The notes: generated from the letters alone by a model not told the origin. 64,000 nucleotides of DNA from Vicia villosa (GCF_029867415.1 NW_026705454.1:538945-602944), one strand, 5' to 3'; counted from the stretch's first letter, positions 42,822 through 55,998 are shown. Numbers and translations are program-made.

Positions 42822-45800
42822 TGTCATACCCCAAAATTTGCCTACAAATACAAATCAATACACAAAGCTCCAAGACACACTCTCCTATACAAGGTTCTAA
42901 AACTAGGGTTTGGTTCATTCAAAAGAAACTCAGTGAATCAATGGCTCCAAGGCATCTCATATGGCTCAATATATCTCACACTATCTATATGACAAGTATC
43001 AAGGCTCATTTCAAAGAATTGGTCACTCAATTGATCAGAAAGTCAACAGTCGACTGGTTGACCTAAAAAAGTCAACTGTGGTCAAAGTAAAGTCAAAACT
43101 CCTGATTTTTTGTCAAGATCCTCATACTGAAGCACCATTCACCATTTGATCAAGAATTGATCATGGTTCATCAAGGAAAGATCAAAAATCAACAAATCAA
43201 AAAGTTTCTAAATTAGGGTTTTGCATAGGAAAAGTCAACTGAACTTTGACCAGCCATAACTCTCACATAGAACATCAGAAGTTTCCCATCCAAATCTCAT
43301 TTTGAAGAAAATTTGATTCTCTACAAAATTGTGTCTCACATGACAAGTCTAAAAATGCTTCATTTGAGAGATATGGACCAAAACATTATAGGTCCTTTTC
43401 AAAAGTCAACAAAAAGACGCTTTTTTCAAAAGGACATAAAATGAGCATGGAAAGTCATTTTGATATGAGACCAAAGACATTGGTTAGAGGACTCTCTAAG
43501 GTTTCCAAAAAGTCCACGAGCTTGAAAAAATATTGAGATATGAAGAAATGGCATGGTGTACAAGTCCATCTATTTTTCAAGGGTGTACAAAAGGAAAAAG
43601 CCTAAAATTCAAAATATTTCTAAATGGGCTTGCATTATTTTTGTTCTATCCTCATTATAAGCCCATCCACGAGATAAAAACAAAGATTTTTTATTTTTCA
43701 TAATTTTTATTAATTATTTATGATTTTAATCCATTTAAATCATGGTTTAATTACATAAAATATGAAAAATAATGAAAGATTTGATTTTCCTTCAAATGCA
43801 ATCATCATTAATCACCAAATATTCAATATTCATATAAAAATTCGTGCAAGAATAAATTGGTAGGAAAAAGATTGAATTTGGCCAAATTTGAAAATCTTAC
43901 AAATCAAATTTTCTCAAACAAGCAATCCAAGATTCAAGGAAGATTTGATCAAATTTTATTGCCCTAATTTCACCTCTATAAGTATGTGAGCAAGGCCAGA
44001 CACAAGGTTTCACGTTTTTGCAGCTCTAAGAGAATCAAACCCGAATTCCAAAAGTCAAAGAAAATCAAAACTACAATTCTGAATTGGAGGCCGATTTAGA
44101 AGTTTTTGTGCATCCTAACACAGTCCCTGGTGTTCATTGAAGCTTTTCCAACTATTGCACGCAAGAGACACGCCCAGAAACCTCCCTAATCTCCCACGGT
44201 TTGCTTTACTTTAAACTCACTCGATTAGCATTTTTCATGCATCATCAATGGTTTTAATTCATATATTTGTGTTTATTATGGTGTGATGATCGATTCTGGA
44301 AGTTTATACATGTTATTATGCTGTTATGAATGATATGCCATGTTAGGGTTTAAAACTTTAAATTGGGGGTTTTCGTTCTAAGCAAAATCAGGGCCAATCG
44401 TGACTGCTATGAGGTTCGTAGTGTCTGGACGATCGTAATGGTGTGGTCGCGCCAAATTTTTGCATTGTTTTGGGATGGTTTGTGTTTTTGCAGGTGTAGA
44501 AAGCTAGGACTTTTTATAGCGCTCCATGAAAAGCGGTGTAAAAACCGCGTCTGCACAAGCTCAAGGTAGGGGATGATGCGTTGTCGCTCCCCCATTGGCT
44601 CCGCTTGCGCGCGCGTCAGATTTTAAAATCTGGAGATCCAGCGTGCCTTTGACCCTGTGCGTACAGTACACCCTCTCCCTTGCAACCGTTGGATCGACTC
44701 AGGAAACCATCCAACGCTTCTAAGCGTACAAGCGCATGATGCACTGCAATAGCCTTGCCACACTGAATCAAAAGATAAGAATTCTTTAATTTTTTATATT
44801 TTAATTACATGTCCCTATTTAATTTATATATTAATATATTTATATCAATTTTTCTATTTTCTTTTTTATTAATAAATAGACTATTTATTTTTTATAAAAC
44901 CAATAAATGTTATTTCTAATTAATAAATTATTTAAATTATTTATTTTTCTTTATTTAATTAATATTACTATTATATCTTATTTATTTATTATTTATCTTA
45001 TTTTCTTATTTATTTAATTATTTATATATAATATTTAAAAACATATATATTTATTTTAATCATATTTATTTATTTTCTTTCATTTAATTTTAATTACTTA
45101 TACATTCAAAAATTCATATTTATTCTAGTATAACTTTAAAAAATTCATAAAAATTATTTTTACCCTCGATTTTATTTTTTATCTCGATTTAATTAATTAG
45201 GTCGCGAGACCAATATTTAATTAAATCGTTTACATTTTCTTATTCGTACCCTAATCAGGGTTTACGAAGATCATGCCCTACCCTGAATGTTTTTATTTAT
45301 GCCTTTTCAGGGTTACCTTTCAGACGTCTTCCGACTACGCGCCACGTCCTTCCCAAAGCTAAGTACCCTACTTATTTTAAAAGTCTATTTTGTTTCCTTT
45401 TAAAATTAGGGTTTGTCTTGCCTTCATCTTTTTTGTCTTTGCCCTTTTCTAGGGTTACCTCCGAGGCTCTCCTCCGACTGCCAACCATATCAGATCAAAC
45501 GCAAAGCTAAGTGCCTTTCTTTGTTTATTTAATTATTTTTAAATTCTTTATCCTTTTATTTTTAGGGTTAACCTCGTTTGCCTCCGAACCGATAATGCAC
45601 TCACCCTTCTTTGTTTATTCTTTCTTTTCCAATTTTCAGGGTTTGTTAATTGCCAAAGCTACGCGTATCGGTAACCCTAAACCCTAACTCTAATATTTTT
45701 TGTTTTAATTTTTAATTATATCCCGCTGGTTTCAATTCCTCTCTCCTCCGCTGGTTACAATTTCCCTTCCCCGTATTACTGTTTATATTAAACTGCGTGG

Positions 45801-46635
45801 TTAGTAATTCTAGGGAGTGCAACTTATTAATTGAATTAGCATCACGTAATTTTATAAGATAACATAACTGAACATAATCACGTGATTGGTGCACACACGC
45901 ACACTTTTGGGTAAACCTCTCTGTTGCCTGTTGCCTGTTGCCTTGTTGCCTCGTGTTTCTTTGCAGAATAGCCAGTCCCTCGAATACGAGGATGCCTTAG
46001 CCATTTTGCCTCGATTAAAGATCATGGTCCCTAATGATGCTGCCTTCGATATACATGATCTCGACCCTCGGAAGTTGCCTACGAAAAGGCTGAGGTATCC
46101 TCTGGCTGCCTACGAAAAAGGCTATTCTGATCCTTCCCTTAGACTAACTGCCTCTCTATGGCATGGGTCAGTCTTATGGTGAATGATAAAGCGATGACCC
46201 TTCAACCTCCAAGCGAAAGGCTTTCTGCCCTCTTATGGCAAGGATAGACCCTATCATCCTGAAAGGCTAAAAGAAACCTATCATCTAAGTTTAAAGTAAT
46301 TGCCCCTAATTGCTTTGCCTTGCTCTAAACTTTTTATATTCTTTCTCATAATCCTTCAAAAGGGCTACGCTCATTTACGAGCTAAAGTCCCTACTCTTTT
46401 CTTCTACTTTTTCTGAAAAAACAAAGAGCAAAGCAATTAAGAGCCCATGGAAAACCATGGATGCAAAGGGTGCCTTACACCTTCCCTTTGCATAATTACC
46501 CCCCGAACCCTATTTTATTTAAAAGGTTTTTCCTGTTTCTTTTAGCCTTTCTAACTTGTTTGGATAAAATAAAAGTCGGTGGCGACTCATGCTTAACCAC
46601 GACATTTCGATAAAAAGTCAGTTCACCGTATTACA
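42822..46635 (+). repeat. 5' LTR of Ogre O
   Basis: 3814 bp, beginning TGTCATACCCCAAAATTTGC and ending CACCGTATTACA. Very AT-rich at 44760-45200 (long TTATTTATTTA stretches), followed by repeated CAGGGTTTAC / TAGGGTTACC blocks. Differences from the 3' LTR are scattered but few. Exact promoter not assigned. Confidence 0.93.
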
Positions 46636-46655
46636 GAACTGACGACTCTGCTGGG
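46636..46655 (+). promoter_or_regulatory. Primer binding site region of Ogre O
   Basis: Directly after the LTR comes GAACTGACGACTCTGCTGGG, where a tRNA primer site is expected. The same block follows Ogre LTRs of legumes as I know them, with GGCGACTC in place of GACGACTC. The cognate tRNA was not determined. Confidence 0.55.
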
Positions 46656-47359
46656 GATTTTTCGATAAAAGAGGGGTTACCTTAAAAGTTTAGGAATCAC
46701 TTAAATGTTTTCTATTGCTTGCTTTGCTTGTTTTATTTTTCAGGGCTGTTTTGGGAAAATTGAAGGACGAATCCTATTCCCGGATTCAAGAACACTTAAG
46801 ATTAGGAGCGACATAGTCACGGAGACCCCCCTTGTGCATGCTTGGGGTTGGTCAAAATGAAGTTCGCGCTTGAGTTAGGCCTCCACTGGTTATTGTGTAC
46901 CTCTTTTGCATGAGAGAGGTTTATGCATGTATCTTTGGGTGCGTCGGAGCTCAAGGACCTTTAGTCACCTTTAACCCATCTTGACTTTTAGGAACGTAGT
47001 GAGAGGGCTATTCTTGGTGCATGCCAAGTTATGGTCGCTACCCGATACTACAGCTCAGATAGGTTTCTTCCTAAAGTATCATTGCGTGGTATGCATGTAC
47101 CATGTTCGAGGGTGCTTTAGAGGGGGCTGACAATTCTGAGTCACTTGGTAGAACCCGTTGCTGAAATCTCCTTATCCATAGAAATGCCCTTGGGAAGGAC
47201 ACCTAATCAGACTCCATGCAAGCCTTAAACCAAAAATTGTGTGATTTGTGTGACTTACTTGTGTATGTGCATCATGCATACATGCATCATCCATACATAG
47301 CATGACTAACCCCTTTCAAGGGATTAAAGGATTGTTAACCATAATTTGTTTTGTAGGTC
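46656..47359 (+). other. Leader of Ogre O
   Basis: 704 bp without a coding frame. It ends TTTTGTAGGTC just before the ORF1 ATG, which looks like a splice acceptor. Repeated GCATACATGCATCATCCATA words occur at 47273-47300. Confidence 0.5.
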
Positions 47360-48820
47360 ATGGGAATTAAAGTTCGTAAGCCTTTTTGCCTTAGCTTCAA
47401 GGGAGTGCCTACACCTTTGAAGATGCTTTGTGACAATGTTTCTGGTTCCCTCGTGCTTTCCGAGTCTCTTAACAAGTTAATCAGCTTGGTACGAACCAAA
47501 GTGGATGAAGCGCTCCTCAACACCATGATCCGGTTTTATGATCCTCTGCTGCATTGCTTCACTTATAGGGACTTTCAGTTGGTTCCTACATTGGAAGAAT
47601 TCTCCTCCATTTTAGGATTACCAGTACTCGATCAGATGCCCTACACCTGTGAAGAAGAGACTCCTAAGTTGGAAGATGTTGCTGCTGCATTGCATTTGCC
47701 TCGATCAGAAATCAAGAAGGTTTGGGTGAATAAAGGAGAATATACTGGTTTACCGATTGACTTCTTGTATAATCAAGCTGACATTTTGATCAATGCAACA
47801 AGTATGGATGCTCTTGAAAAAGTTCTTGCTTGCCTAATCTATGGACAAGTGTTGTTCCCTCGTTATGATAAAATTGTGGATGTGATTGCTCTCAAGATCT
47901 TCATCAGTAACAATCCGGTTCCTACCTTATTGGGTGACTTGCTGCATTCCATCAATCATCGATCATCTAAGGGCAAAGGTTGTATTCTCGGATGCGCACC
48001 ATTATTGCATAAGTGGTTTATTTCGCACTTATCCCGTTCTACGATAAAGAATGAAGAAGGTTTGACTTGGGCTCAAAGAATCATCAAGCTTTCCTACGAT
48101 GATGTCATTTGGAGTCAAAGGGTGTTTGAAGGATCTCATTTGTTTGATAGTTGTGGAGATTTCCCGAATGTACCTCTTCTTGGTACTCGAGGGGGAATAA
48201 CTTATAATCCTATTCTGGCTCGACATCAATTTGGTTTTGCTCTCAAAGACCAGCCTCGTTCCATATATCTTAGTGCAGAAAATTTTGATTATGATTCAGA
48301 CCCTACTGGGAAAAAGAAGTTGTTCATCAAAGCTTGGACCAAAGTGAAGAAAATAGGAGTAAGAGAATTAGGATTGAGGAATCACATCCCTTCAGATCTT
48401 TATTTTAAATGGGTTTATGATCGAGTGGTCGAGTATGGCATACCATATCCATCTGATACGCCTACAGTTCCAAGGATTACTCCTCCCGTCGTTCATGTGG
48501 AAGTGGAACCATATGTACCCGCTCCTAACGAAGACCTTGCTGCCACCATTGCTTGCCTAAGACAGGAAAAAGTTGATTTGGAAAAACGCTTACATAAAGT
48601 GGAAGAAGAAAAAGCAATAATGGCGGCCAATGCCAAAGAGCGTGATAGCATGCTTGATTACTTTTCCCGCAAGTGGAAGATTGAAGACTTCATCTCTCCC
48701 GATCAAATACAATCATGGGAGCAAGAGATTGATAGACTTGTCCAAGAGAGAAACGAGATGATTAAAGCTCACAAGGAAGAGATTCGAAGTTTGAAGAGAA
48801 AGCGCCAACTTGGAGACTGA
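47360..48820 (+). CDS. Ogre ORF1 protein, 486 aa
   Basis: Intact frame from ATG (MGIKVRKPFCLSF) to TGA at 48818-48820. The first 300 residues contain the pattern FYDPLLHCFTYRDFQLVPTL...FSSILGLP, typical of the plant-mobile-domain-like proteins encoded upstream of gag in Ogre elements. The last 100 residues are a predicted coiled coil (EKVDLEKRLHKVEEEKA) with a basic end (RSLKRKRQ). No catalytic motif is visible. It is the only long frame of O without a nonsense codon. Its role in the Ogre cycle is unknown; binding of nucleic acid or particle assembly would be guesses. Confidence 0.85.
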   Translation: MGIKVRKPFCLSFKGVPTPLKMLCDNVSGSLVLSESLNKLISLVRTKVDEALLNTMIRFYDPLLHCFTYRDFQLVPTLEEFSSILGLPVLDQMPYTCEEETPKLEDVAAALHLPRSEIKKVWVNKGEYTGLPIDFLYNQADILINATSMDALEKVLACLIYGQVLFPRYDKIVDVIALKIFISNNPVPTLLGDLLHSINHRSSKGKGCILGCAPLLHKWFISHLSRSTIKNEEGLTWAQRIIKLSYDDVIWSQRVFEGSHLFDSCGDFPNVPLLGTRGGITYNPILARHQFGFALKDQPRSIYLSAENFDYDSDPTGKKKLFIKAWTKVKKIGVRELGLRNHIPSDLYFKWVYDRVVEYGIPYPSDTPTVPRITPPVVHVEVEPYVPAPNEDLAATIACLRQEKVDLEKRLHKVEEEKAIMAANAKERDSMLDYFSRKWKIEDFISPDQIQSWEQEIDRLVQERNEMIKAHKEEIRSLKRKRQLGD

Positions 48821-49073
48821 TTTCCTTTATTTCTTTTTATGTTATTTTATTTTCAGAAGGTTTTGATGTAACTATAAAAGGCTATAAGACCATAAGTTTC
48901 TTTCTTAAAATTAATAATATTTTTATTTTTTTATTTCCTTTTGATATGTGTTAAAATTCCTTTAATCCCTTGAAAACATTGCATACGCATAAACATATCA
49001 TTCATAAACATCGCATCACAGGTTTTACAAAAACAAATGCCTCATCTTTCTGCTGTTTATTTCAGTAAGAAAG
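48821..49073 (+). other. ORF1-gag spacer of Ogre O
   Basis: 253 bp, T-rich, with pyrimidine tracts ending in AG (TTTATTTTCAG at 48847-48857 and TGTTTATTTCAG at 49054-49065). These could serve as acceptors for spliced gag-pol mRNA. No frame. Confidence 0.4.
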
Positions 49074-52000
49074 ATGGATCTCGAACAATCTGTGAAGAAT
49101 CTCCAAACTCAGAATGCTGAATTTCAAGCCTTGATCCTGAACTTGTCCAAGGGGCAAGATGAACTGAAAGCTCTCCTGACCAAGAAGACGAAGACTCAGA
49201 AACCCAAATGAGTGATCAACCTGGGAAGAAGGTTCAAAGGCCGTCCTATGAAAGCTGAAGAAGCTCAAATTCCCAAGGATGAGGAAGAAGAAGAACATGA
49301 TGGTGACGCTGGAAGTAATGTGGGCTCTGATGGTCAAGGTGAGGACGAAGAAGAGGATCCTCAAGACGAGGATGAATCTGATGAGAAGTATAGGCTATTG
49401 GAAGAGCGTCTGAGAAGCGTGGAAATTCAGAAGGTACCTGGGCTGGATTTTGAAGAACTAGGATTCGTTCCTGGGGTCGTTATTCCTCCGAAATTCAAAA
49501 CTCCCGCCTTTGCTAAGTATGATGGAGTCTCCTGTCCCAAGATGCACTTAAGGTCTTATGTAAGAAAGATTCAGTCTCACACTGCTGATAAGAGGCTTTG
49601 AATCCATTTCTTTCAGGAAAGTTTATCTGGAACCCAACTCGAATGGTACTATCAACTGGAGGGTGCTAGCATCCGTACTTGGGAGGATTTGGTTGTTGCT
49701 TTCTATAAACAATACCAATATAATTCTGATCTCGCACCAACTCGCATGCAACTACAAAGCATGTCTATGGGACCTAAGGAAAGTTTCAAGGAGTATGCTC
49801 AAAAATGGAGAGATCTAGCTGGGAGAGTACAACCTTCCTTGACTGATAGGGAGTTGGTGGACATGTTCATGGGTACGCTAACTGGGCCGTTCTATAGTCA
49901 CTTGCTGGGTAGTTCCTCGTCTGGGTTTACTGATCTTATCTTGACTGGAGAACGTGTTGAGAATGGTATTCGAAGTGGGAAGATTCAAGTGGGCGCATCT
50001 TCTGGTACTACAAAGAAACCATATCATGGAAGAAACGAGTCTAATGCTGTCCACAGTCAGAAGGGCCGTGACAAGAATGATCATAACCAATCTGTTGGAG
50101 CTGTCCTCATCTCTACTCCAACATCTCAACAAGCTCCTAGACAAGAGTATCAACGCAAGACTGATAGACCAAGGAGGCAATTCACTAAAATTAACATGCC
50201 TCTATCTCAAGCTCTGCAACATCTGTTGAAAGCCAACCTGATCACCATAAGAGATCCTCCAAAGAGCGTCACCACTACATCTCCAAATTATGATCCTAAT
50301 GCAAAATACGCGTATCACTCCAATAGCCCTGGACACACTGCTGATAATTGTTGGGCATTGAAAAATAAGATCCAAGACATGATAGAGGCTGGCGAAGTCG
50401 AGTTCGACGCACCAGAGACTCCTAATGTCATCACTGCTCCTATGCCAAAGCATGACAATACTGTTAATGCTATCATGGACACAATCCATGTTTATGATGT
50501 AAGAGATCTGTCAACTCCTCTCTCTGACATCAAAAGAAAGCTGCTGCAAGCTGGTTTATTTCCAGGTTGCGACCCTGACTGTTATTACTGTGCATTCCTA
50601 CCTAATGGCTGTGAGAATCTGAAAAGAGGCATCCAAGGCTGGATGGATCGTGGCACCATCAGGTTTGAGAAGAATCCTTCCATTGAGGAATTGCGCGAAG
50701 GTTTCTCCCGTGGTTTGAAGTTTGAAGATGTATCCGTGATTTCCAAAGCCCCGCTAAAGATCCCTACCAAGGCTCCTTTCAAGATTTCTGCTGAACCTCG
50801 TGTGGCTCCGATTATTATCACTAAACCTGGTCCGATGCCATACTCATCTGATAAAGCTATCCCTTGGAATTATGGTGCCGAGGTCTATGTTCAAGGAGTT
50901 AAGCAAGAACTTGAATCTGATGAAGTTTCTGAGGATACCAATCCTGATGTGGGTAATATTGCTGGAACTAGTAAAGTGACAAGAAGTGGAAGGGTATTTT
51001 CTCCAGAGATCTCTCCGAACACTGCTTCACCTGCTGTTACTATCACCCCGAATGCTGATGCTCGTGGTAAAGGACCGTTACATGAACCTGAGCCTGTCAC
51101 TGAAAATCCACCACCTGAAGAAACGAACGAATTCCTGAAGATCATTCGCAAAAGTGATTATGACATTGTTGAACAAATGGGGCATACTCCTTCCAAGATC
51201 TCTATGCTGTCACTTTTGAGTTGTTCCAAGACTCACGCCAAAGCTATGATGAAGTTTCTAGAAGCTGCCCATGTGCCACAAGAGATTACTGTCACTCAAC
51301 TCAAGAATTGTATTGCAAACCTGACGACAGATAACTACCTTGGTTTCTCTGATGCCGATCTGAGTCCTAGTGGAAAGAATCATAACAAGGCACTGTATAT
51401 CTCCATTGAATGTGGTGGTACCACCCTGGCTCATGTATTGGTTGACAATGGCTCGTCTCTGAATGTGCTACCCAAGTTGGTGCTGGACAAACTCAAAGTT
51501 GACGGAATTGAGTTGAAATCCAGTGATGTGATAGTAAAAGCTTACGATGGCACAATGAGTACTGTGTATGGCGAAGTTGAGCTCCCGATCAGAGTAAGTT
51601 ACCAGACTTTCAATACTGTGTTCTATGTGATGGATATTCGTCCCGCCTATTCATGTCTACTTGGACGTCCTTGGATACATGGGGCAAATGCTGTGACTTC
51701 AACTCTCCATCAGAAGCTGAAATACCCAGCGAAAGGCAAAATCGTCACTGTGTATGGTGAAGAAGAGTATGTGGTGAGCTTCATAGATGAGACCAAGTAT
51801 CTTGAATTCACTGGAGAAGCTTTTGAATCTCCCCGGATAGCGTATGAATTAGTCCCCCAAGTGGTTCCCGAGACTAAGCACGTCTACACTCCTCCTAAAG
51901 TTACTGGGGTTATTCCTGCAATGGCTTCTCTGAAAGACGCTAGGGCTGTGGTAGAAGAAGGTGGCTGCACCATCTGGGGGCAATTACCTAATATTCCATA

Positions 52001-52226
52001 CAAATCCAACAAATGGGGTTTAGGCCGCACTGCTAAGGATCAGAAGGGAGAACAACATCCTCGTCCAGAAGGTTTGAAGCATCATTTCATCAGCAAGGGG
52101 GTCAATGCCATTGGAGAAGATGAAGATAATTACAACCTGGACAAGTGGATCTTCCCTACATCAGATAAAGGGCTGGACAACTGGAAGACTGAAGACATTG
52201 TTTCTATCTCCTATAGTCAGGAGTAA
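49074..52226 (+). pseudogene. gag: Ogre O Gag-protease, two nonsense codons
   Basis: One frame from ATG 49074 to the stop at 52224-52226, interrupted by TGA at 49209-49211 and TGA at 49599-49601. It begins with a short coiled coil (MDLEQSVKNLQTQNAEFQAL), then an acidic region, then the gypsy Gag core (LEWYYQLEGASIRTWEDLV, then ESFKEYAQKWRDLAGRVQP). The zinc-knuckle-like YAYHSNSPGHTADNCW has lost its first cysteine (normally CxYH). The aspartic protease has LVDNGSSLNVLP and the flap-side motif CLLGRPWIHGANAVTSTLHQ. Loss is by point mutation only. Confidence 0.9.
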
Positions 52227-52479
52227 TTGCCGTCCTTAGTTTTATTTCCTGCTTTCCTTTTTTATTTCCAAGTTTAAATTATGTACTTCAATAAATAATA
52301 AACTCTAAAGCCGTGTGTCCTGCCCGAGGCACAATGGTCCATTGTTAGAGCTTGTCATTTCATAAGCATATTTTCATTCAATAAAACATTGGACGTTTCG
52401 TATTCAAATTGTGTGTTCGCTTTTATTTTCCTTTACTTTTATAGCTATGTGTTCTCACACACACCCACATGCACTGCAG
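52223..52479 (+). other. Probable Ogre intron between protease and RT
   Basis: Starts GTAATT (52223) and ends TGCACTGCAG (52479), 257 nt, T-rich with a pyrimidine stretch near 52420-52440. The gag-protease frame and the RT frame differ, and joining 52222 to 52480 makes codon GA|A and keeps both frames open. Introns at this place are established for Ogre elements. The exact borders are my inference. Confidence 0.7.
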
Positions 52480-55400
52480 ATTCATATCCACTCTGGATCC
52501 TATTGATAACGACTCTGCTATTACTAAATATGACTTTGAAAATCCGATCTACCAAGCTGAGGATGAAGGTGAGGAAGGTTGTGAAGTGCCTAGAGAACTT
52601 GCCAGATTACTAGAGCAAGAAGAGAAGACTATACAGCCGCACGAAGAGCCGATTGAGGTTGTGAACATAGGTACCGACGAAGAAAAGAAAGAGATCAAGA
52701 TAGGGGCTGAACTAGAGGATACTGTCAAACAAAGATTGATTCAGATGTTACGAGACAATGTTGAGATCTTTGCTTGGTCCTACGAAGATATGCCTGGGCT
52801 CGATACTGATATTGTGGTTCATCGTCTACCTATCAAAGAAAACAGTCCTCCGGTTAAACAGAAGTTGCGAAGAAGCAGACCTGACATGGCTCAGAAAATC
52901 AAAGAAGAGGTCGAGAAACAATTCAACGCTGGGTTCCTGAAAGTAGTGAGTTATCCGCCTTGGATTGCCAACATAGTACCCGTACCCAAGAAGGATGGAA
53001 AGGTCCGAATGTGTGTAGACTACAGAGATTTGAATCGAGCAAGCCCTAAAGATGACTTCCCACTACCGCATATTGACATTCTAGTTGATAGTACTGCGCA
53101 ATGCAAGGTTTTCTCTTTCATGGATGGTTTCTCAGGTTACAATCAGATTAAGATGGCACCCGAAGACATGGAAAAGACAACTTTCACTACGCCTTGGGGC
53201 ACCTTTTGTTACAAGGTCATACCATTTGGGTTAAAGAACGCTGGGGCAACGTACCAACGTGCAATGGTAGCTCTATTCCATGACATGATCCACAAAGAAA
53301 TAGAGGTCTATGTTGATGATATGATTGCGAAATCCAACACTGAAGAAGAACATCTAAACCATTTACAGAAGTTGTTTGATAGGTTGAAGAAGTACAAGCT
53401 GAGACTGAATCCGAACAAATGTACCTTTGGCGTAAGATCTGGTAAGCTGCTGGGTTTCGTTGTTAGTAGTAAAGGTATTGAAGTCGATCCTGCAAAGGTA
53501 AAAGCTATACAAGAGATGCCTGCTCCGCGAAACGAGAAAGAAGTTAGAGGATTCCTGGGACGTCTGAACTACATTGCTAGATTTATCTCCCATCTGACCG
53601 CTACTTGTGAGCCAATCTTCAAGTTACTGAGGAAAGATCAAGTAGTGAAATGGAACGACCAATGTCAAGAAGCCTTTGACAAGATAAAGAAGTACCTAAA
53701 AGAACCTCCGATAATGATACCACCTGCTGAAGGAAGACCTCTAATTATGTACTTAATAGTGTTAGAGAATTCGATGGGGTGCGTACTGGGGCAACATGAC
53801 GAGTCTGGTCGAAAAGAGCATGCAATATACTACCTTAGCAAAAAGTTTACCGACTGTGAAACAAGATACTCACTGCTCGAGAAAACTTGTTGTGCTTTGG
53901 CATGGGCTGCTCGCCGACTGAGACAGTATATGTTGAACCATACCACTTTGTTGATTTCTAGAATGGATCCTATCAAATACGTGTTCGAAAAACCCGCTCT
54001 CTCTGGACGAATAGCAAGATGGAAAATGATACTAACATAATACGACATCCAATATACAACATAGAAAGCAATCAAAGGAAGTGTAGTGGCAGATCATTTG
54101 GCCCAACAAGCTGTAGAAGACTATCAATCTATGAGTTTTGAATTCCCAGATGAAGATGTTATGCTTGTTAACGATTATGAACAACCTGGCCCGGATGAAG
54201 GACCTGAACCAGGATCCCGATGGACTATGGTTTTTGATGGAGCTTCGAATGCACTTGGTAATGGTGTTGGCGCTGTAATTGTCTCTCCCGCAGGTGGACA
54301 CACCCTGTTCACAGCAAGACTATGTTTCGACTGTACCAACAACATGGCTGAGTATGAAGCATGTATCTTGGGACTCAGAGCTGCTATCGACCTAAGAATC
54401 AAGTTGTTGGAAGTATATGGGGATTCAGCCCTAGTAATCAGTCAAATCAAAGGAGAATGGGACACGAAGCATCCTAATCTCATGCCTTATAAAGATTTGG
54501 TGCTATCTTTAATTCCACATTTTAAAGAGATTACTTTTGAACATATTCCCCGAGAAGAGAATCAACTGGCAGACGCATTAGTTACTATGTCATCCATGTT
54601 CAAGGTCAGATGGGACAACGAGGCCCCTATAGTTATTATTGAAAGATATGACGAACCAACATACTGTTACGAGATAGTTACTAACGAGGTTGAAGAGAAA
54701 CCATGGTTTCATGAAGTAAAAAGATACCTCGAGACTCAAGAATACCTTGAAGGGGCATCCGTCAACGACAAGAAATTCTTGAGAAGGTTCGCATCCAAGT
54801 TCTTTTTGAGCAATGGAACCTTATACAAGCGCAACCATGATTCAACCCTGCTTCGTTGTGTGAACAAGAAGGAAGATGAAGAGATCATGGAGGACATGCA
54901 TGATGGCACTTTTGGAACCCATTCTAGTGGACATACCATGGCTAAAAAGATTCTGAGAGCAGGTTACTACTGGTCCACTATGGAGACTGACTGCCACCAA
55001 CATTCAAGAACTTGCCACAAGTGTCAGATATACGCCGACAAAGTACATGTGCCTCCTGTTCCTCTAAATGTGCTGACCGCTCCTTGGCCTTTTGCAATGT
55101 GGGGCATTGATATGATCGGAGAAATCAAACCTACCGCGTCCAATGGACACCGCTTCATCCTTGTAGCCATTGACTACTTTACCAAATGGGTAGAGGTTGC
55201 TTCCTTTGCTTCCGTAACCAAGAATGTGGTGGCTCGATTCATTAAGCACAATCTCATCTGTCGGTATGGCATCCCCGAGAGGATTATCACTGATAATGGT
55301 ACCAATTTGAACAACAAAATGATTACTGAGCTTTGCACACAGTTCAACATCAAGCATCACAACTCTTCTCCATATAGACCGAAGATGAATGGCACTGTGG

Positions 55401-55951
55401 AAGCCGCCAACAAGAACATAAAGAAAATTGTACAGAAGATGACTGTGACTTACAAGGATTGGCATGAAATATTACCATTTGCTCTTCATGGTTACCGTAC
55501 CTCCGCACGTACATCAACTGGGGCAACCCCGTTCTCATTAGTCTATGGTATGGAAGTTGTGTTACCGATTGAAGTTTAGATTCCATCCTTAAGGATCATG
55601 AAAGAGGCAGAGCTAGATGAAGACGAATGGATTCAGACTCGACTAGATCAGATAAACCTGATTGACGAAAAGAGGCTTGCGGCCGTTTGTCATGGACAAT
55701 TGTATCAGAAGCGTATGATCAAGGCATTCAACAAAAGAGTCAAACAACAAGTTTATCAGGCCGGTGACTTGGTCATAAAGAGGATTATTCTACCACAAGG
55801 TGATCCTAGGGGCAAGTGGACTCCCACCTATGAGGGACCATTTGTAATCAAGAAGATCTTTTCCGGAGGAGCCATGATACTCACTACTATGGACGGAGAA
55901 GACTTTCCACAGCCTGTGAATGCAGACATAGTCAAAAAATACTACGCATAA
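52480..55951 (+). pseudogene. pol: Ogre O pol: RT, RNase H, second RNase H, integrase
   Basis: One frame from 52480 to TAA 55949-55951 with stops at 54038-54040 (TAA), 54062-54064 (TAG) and 55577-55579 (TAG). RT: VPKKDGKVRMCVDYRDLNRA, FMDGFSGYNQI, FGLKNAGATYQRAM and catalytic YVDDMI near 53310. First RNase H ends about 54030. The second, archaeal-like RNase H has VFDGASNALGNGVG, NMAEYEACILGLRAA, VYGDSAL and NQLADAL. Integrase: a HHCC finger (THSSGHT...CHKCQIY), then WGIDMIGEI, TDNGTNLNN and NGTVEAANKN, then a C-terminal domain with VLPIEV and GKWTPTYEGPF. All catalytic residues are kept. Two of the stops lie between the RNase H domains. Confidence 0.92.
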
Positions 55952-55998
55952 ATATGACCCGCTAGGTCGACGTCCCTAGGAAAAAGTAAGGGCATCCC

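Noticed and set aside
45886..46182. 98-codon frame, with a 93-codon partner at 60857
   Set aside because: Present in both LTRs of Ogre O at the same relative place; it overlaps the transcript start region but shows no conserved protein domain.
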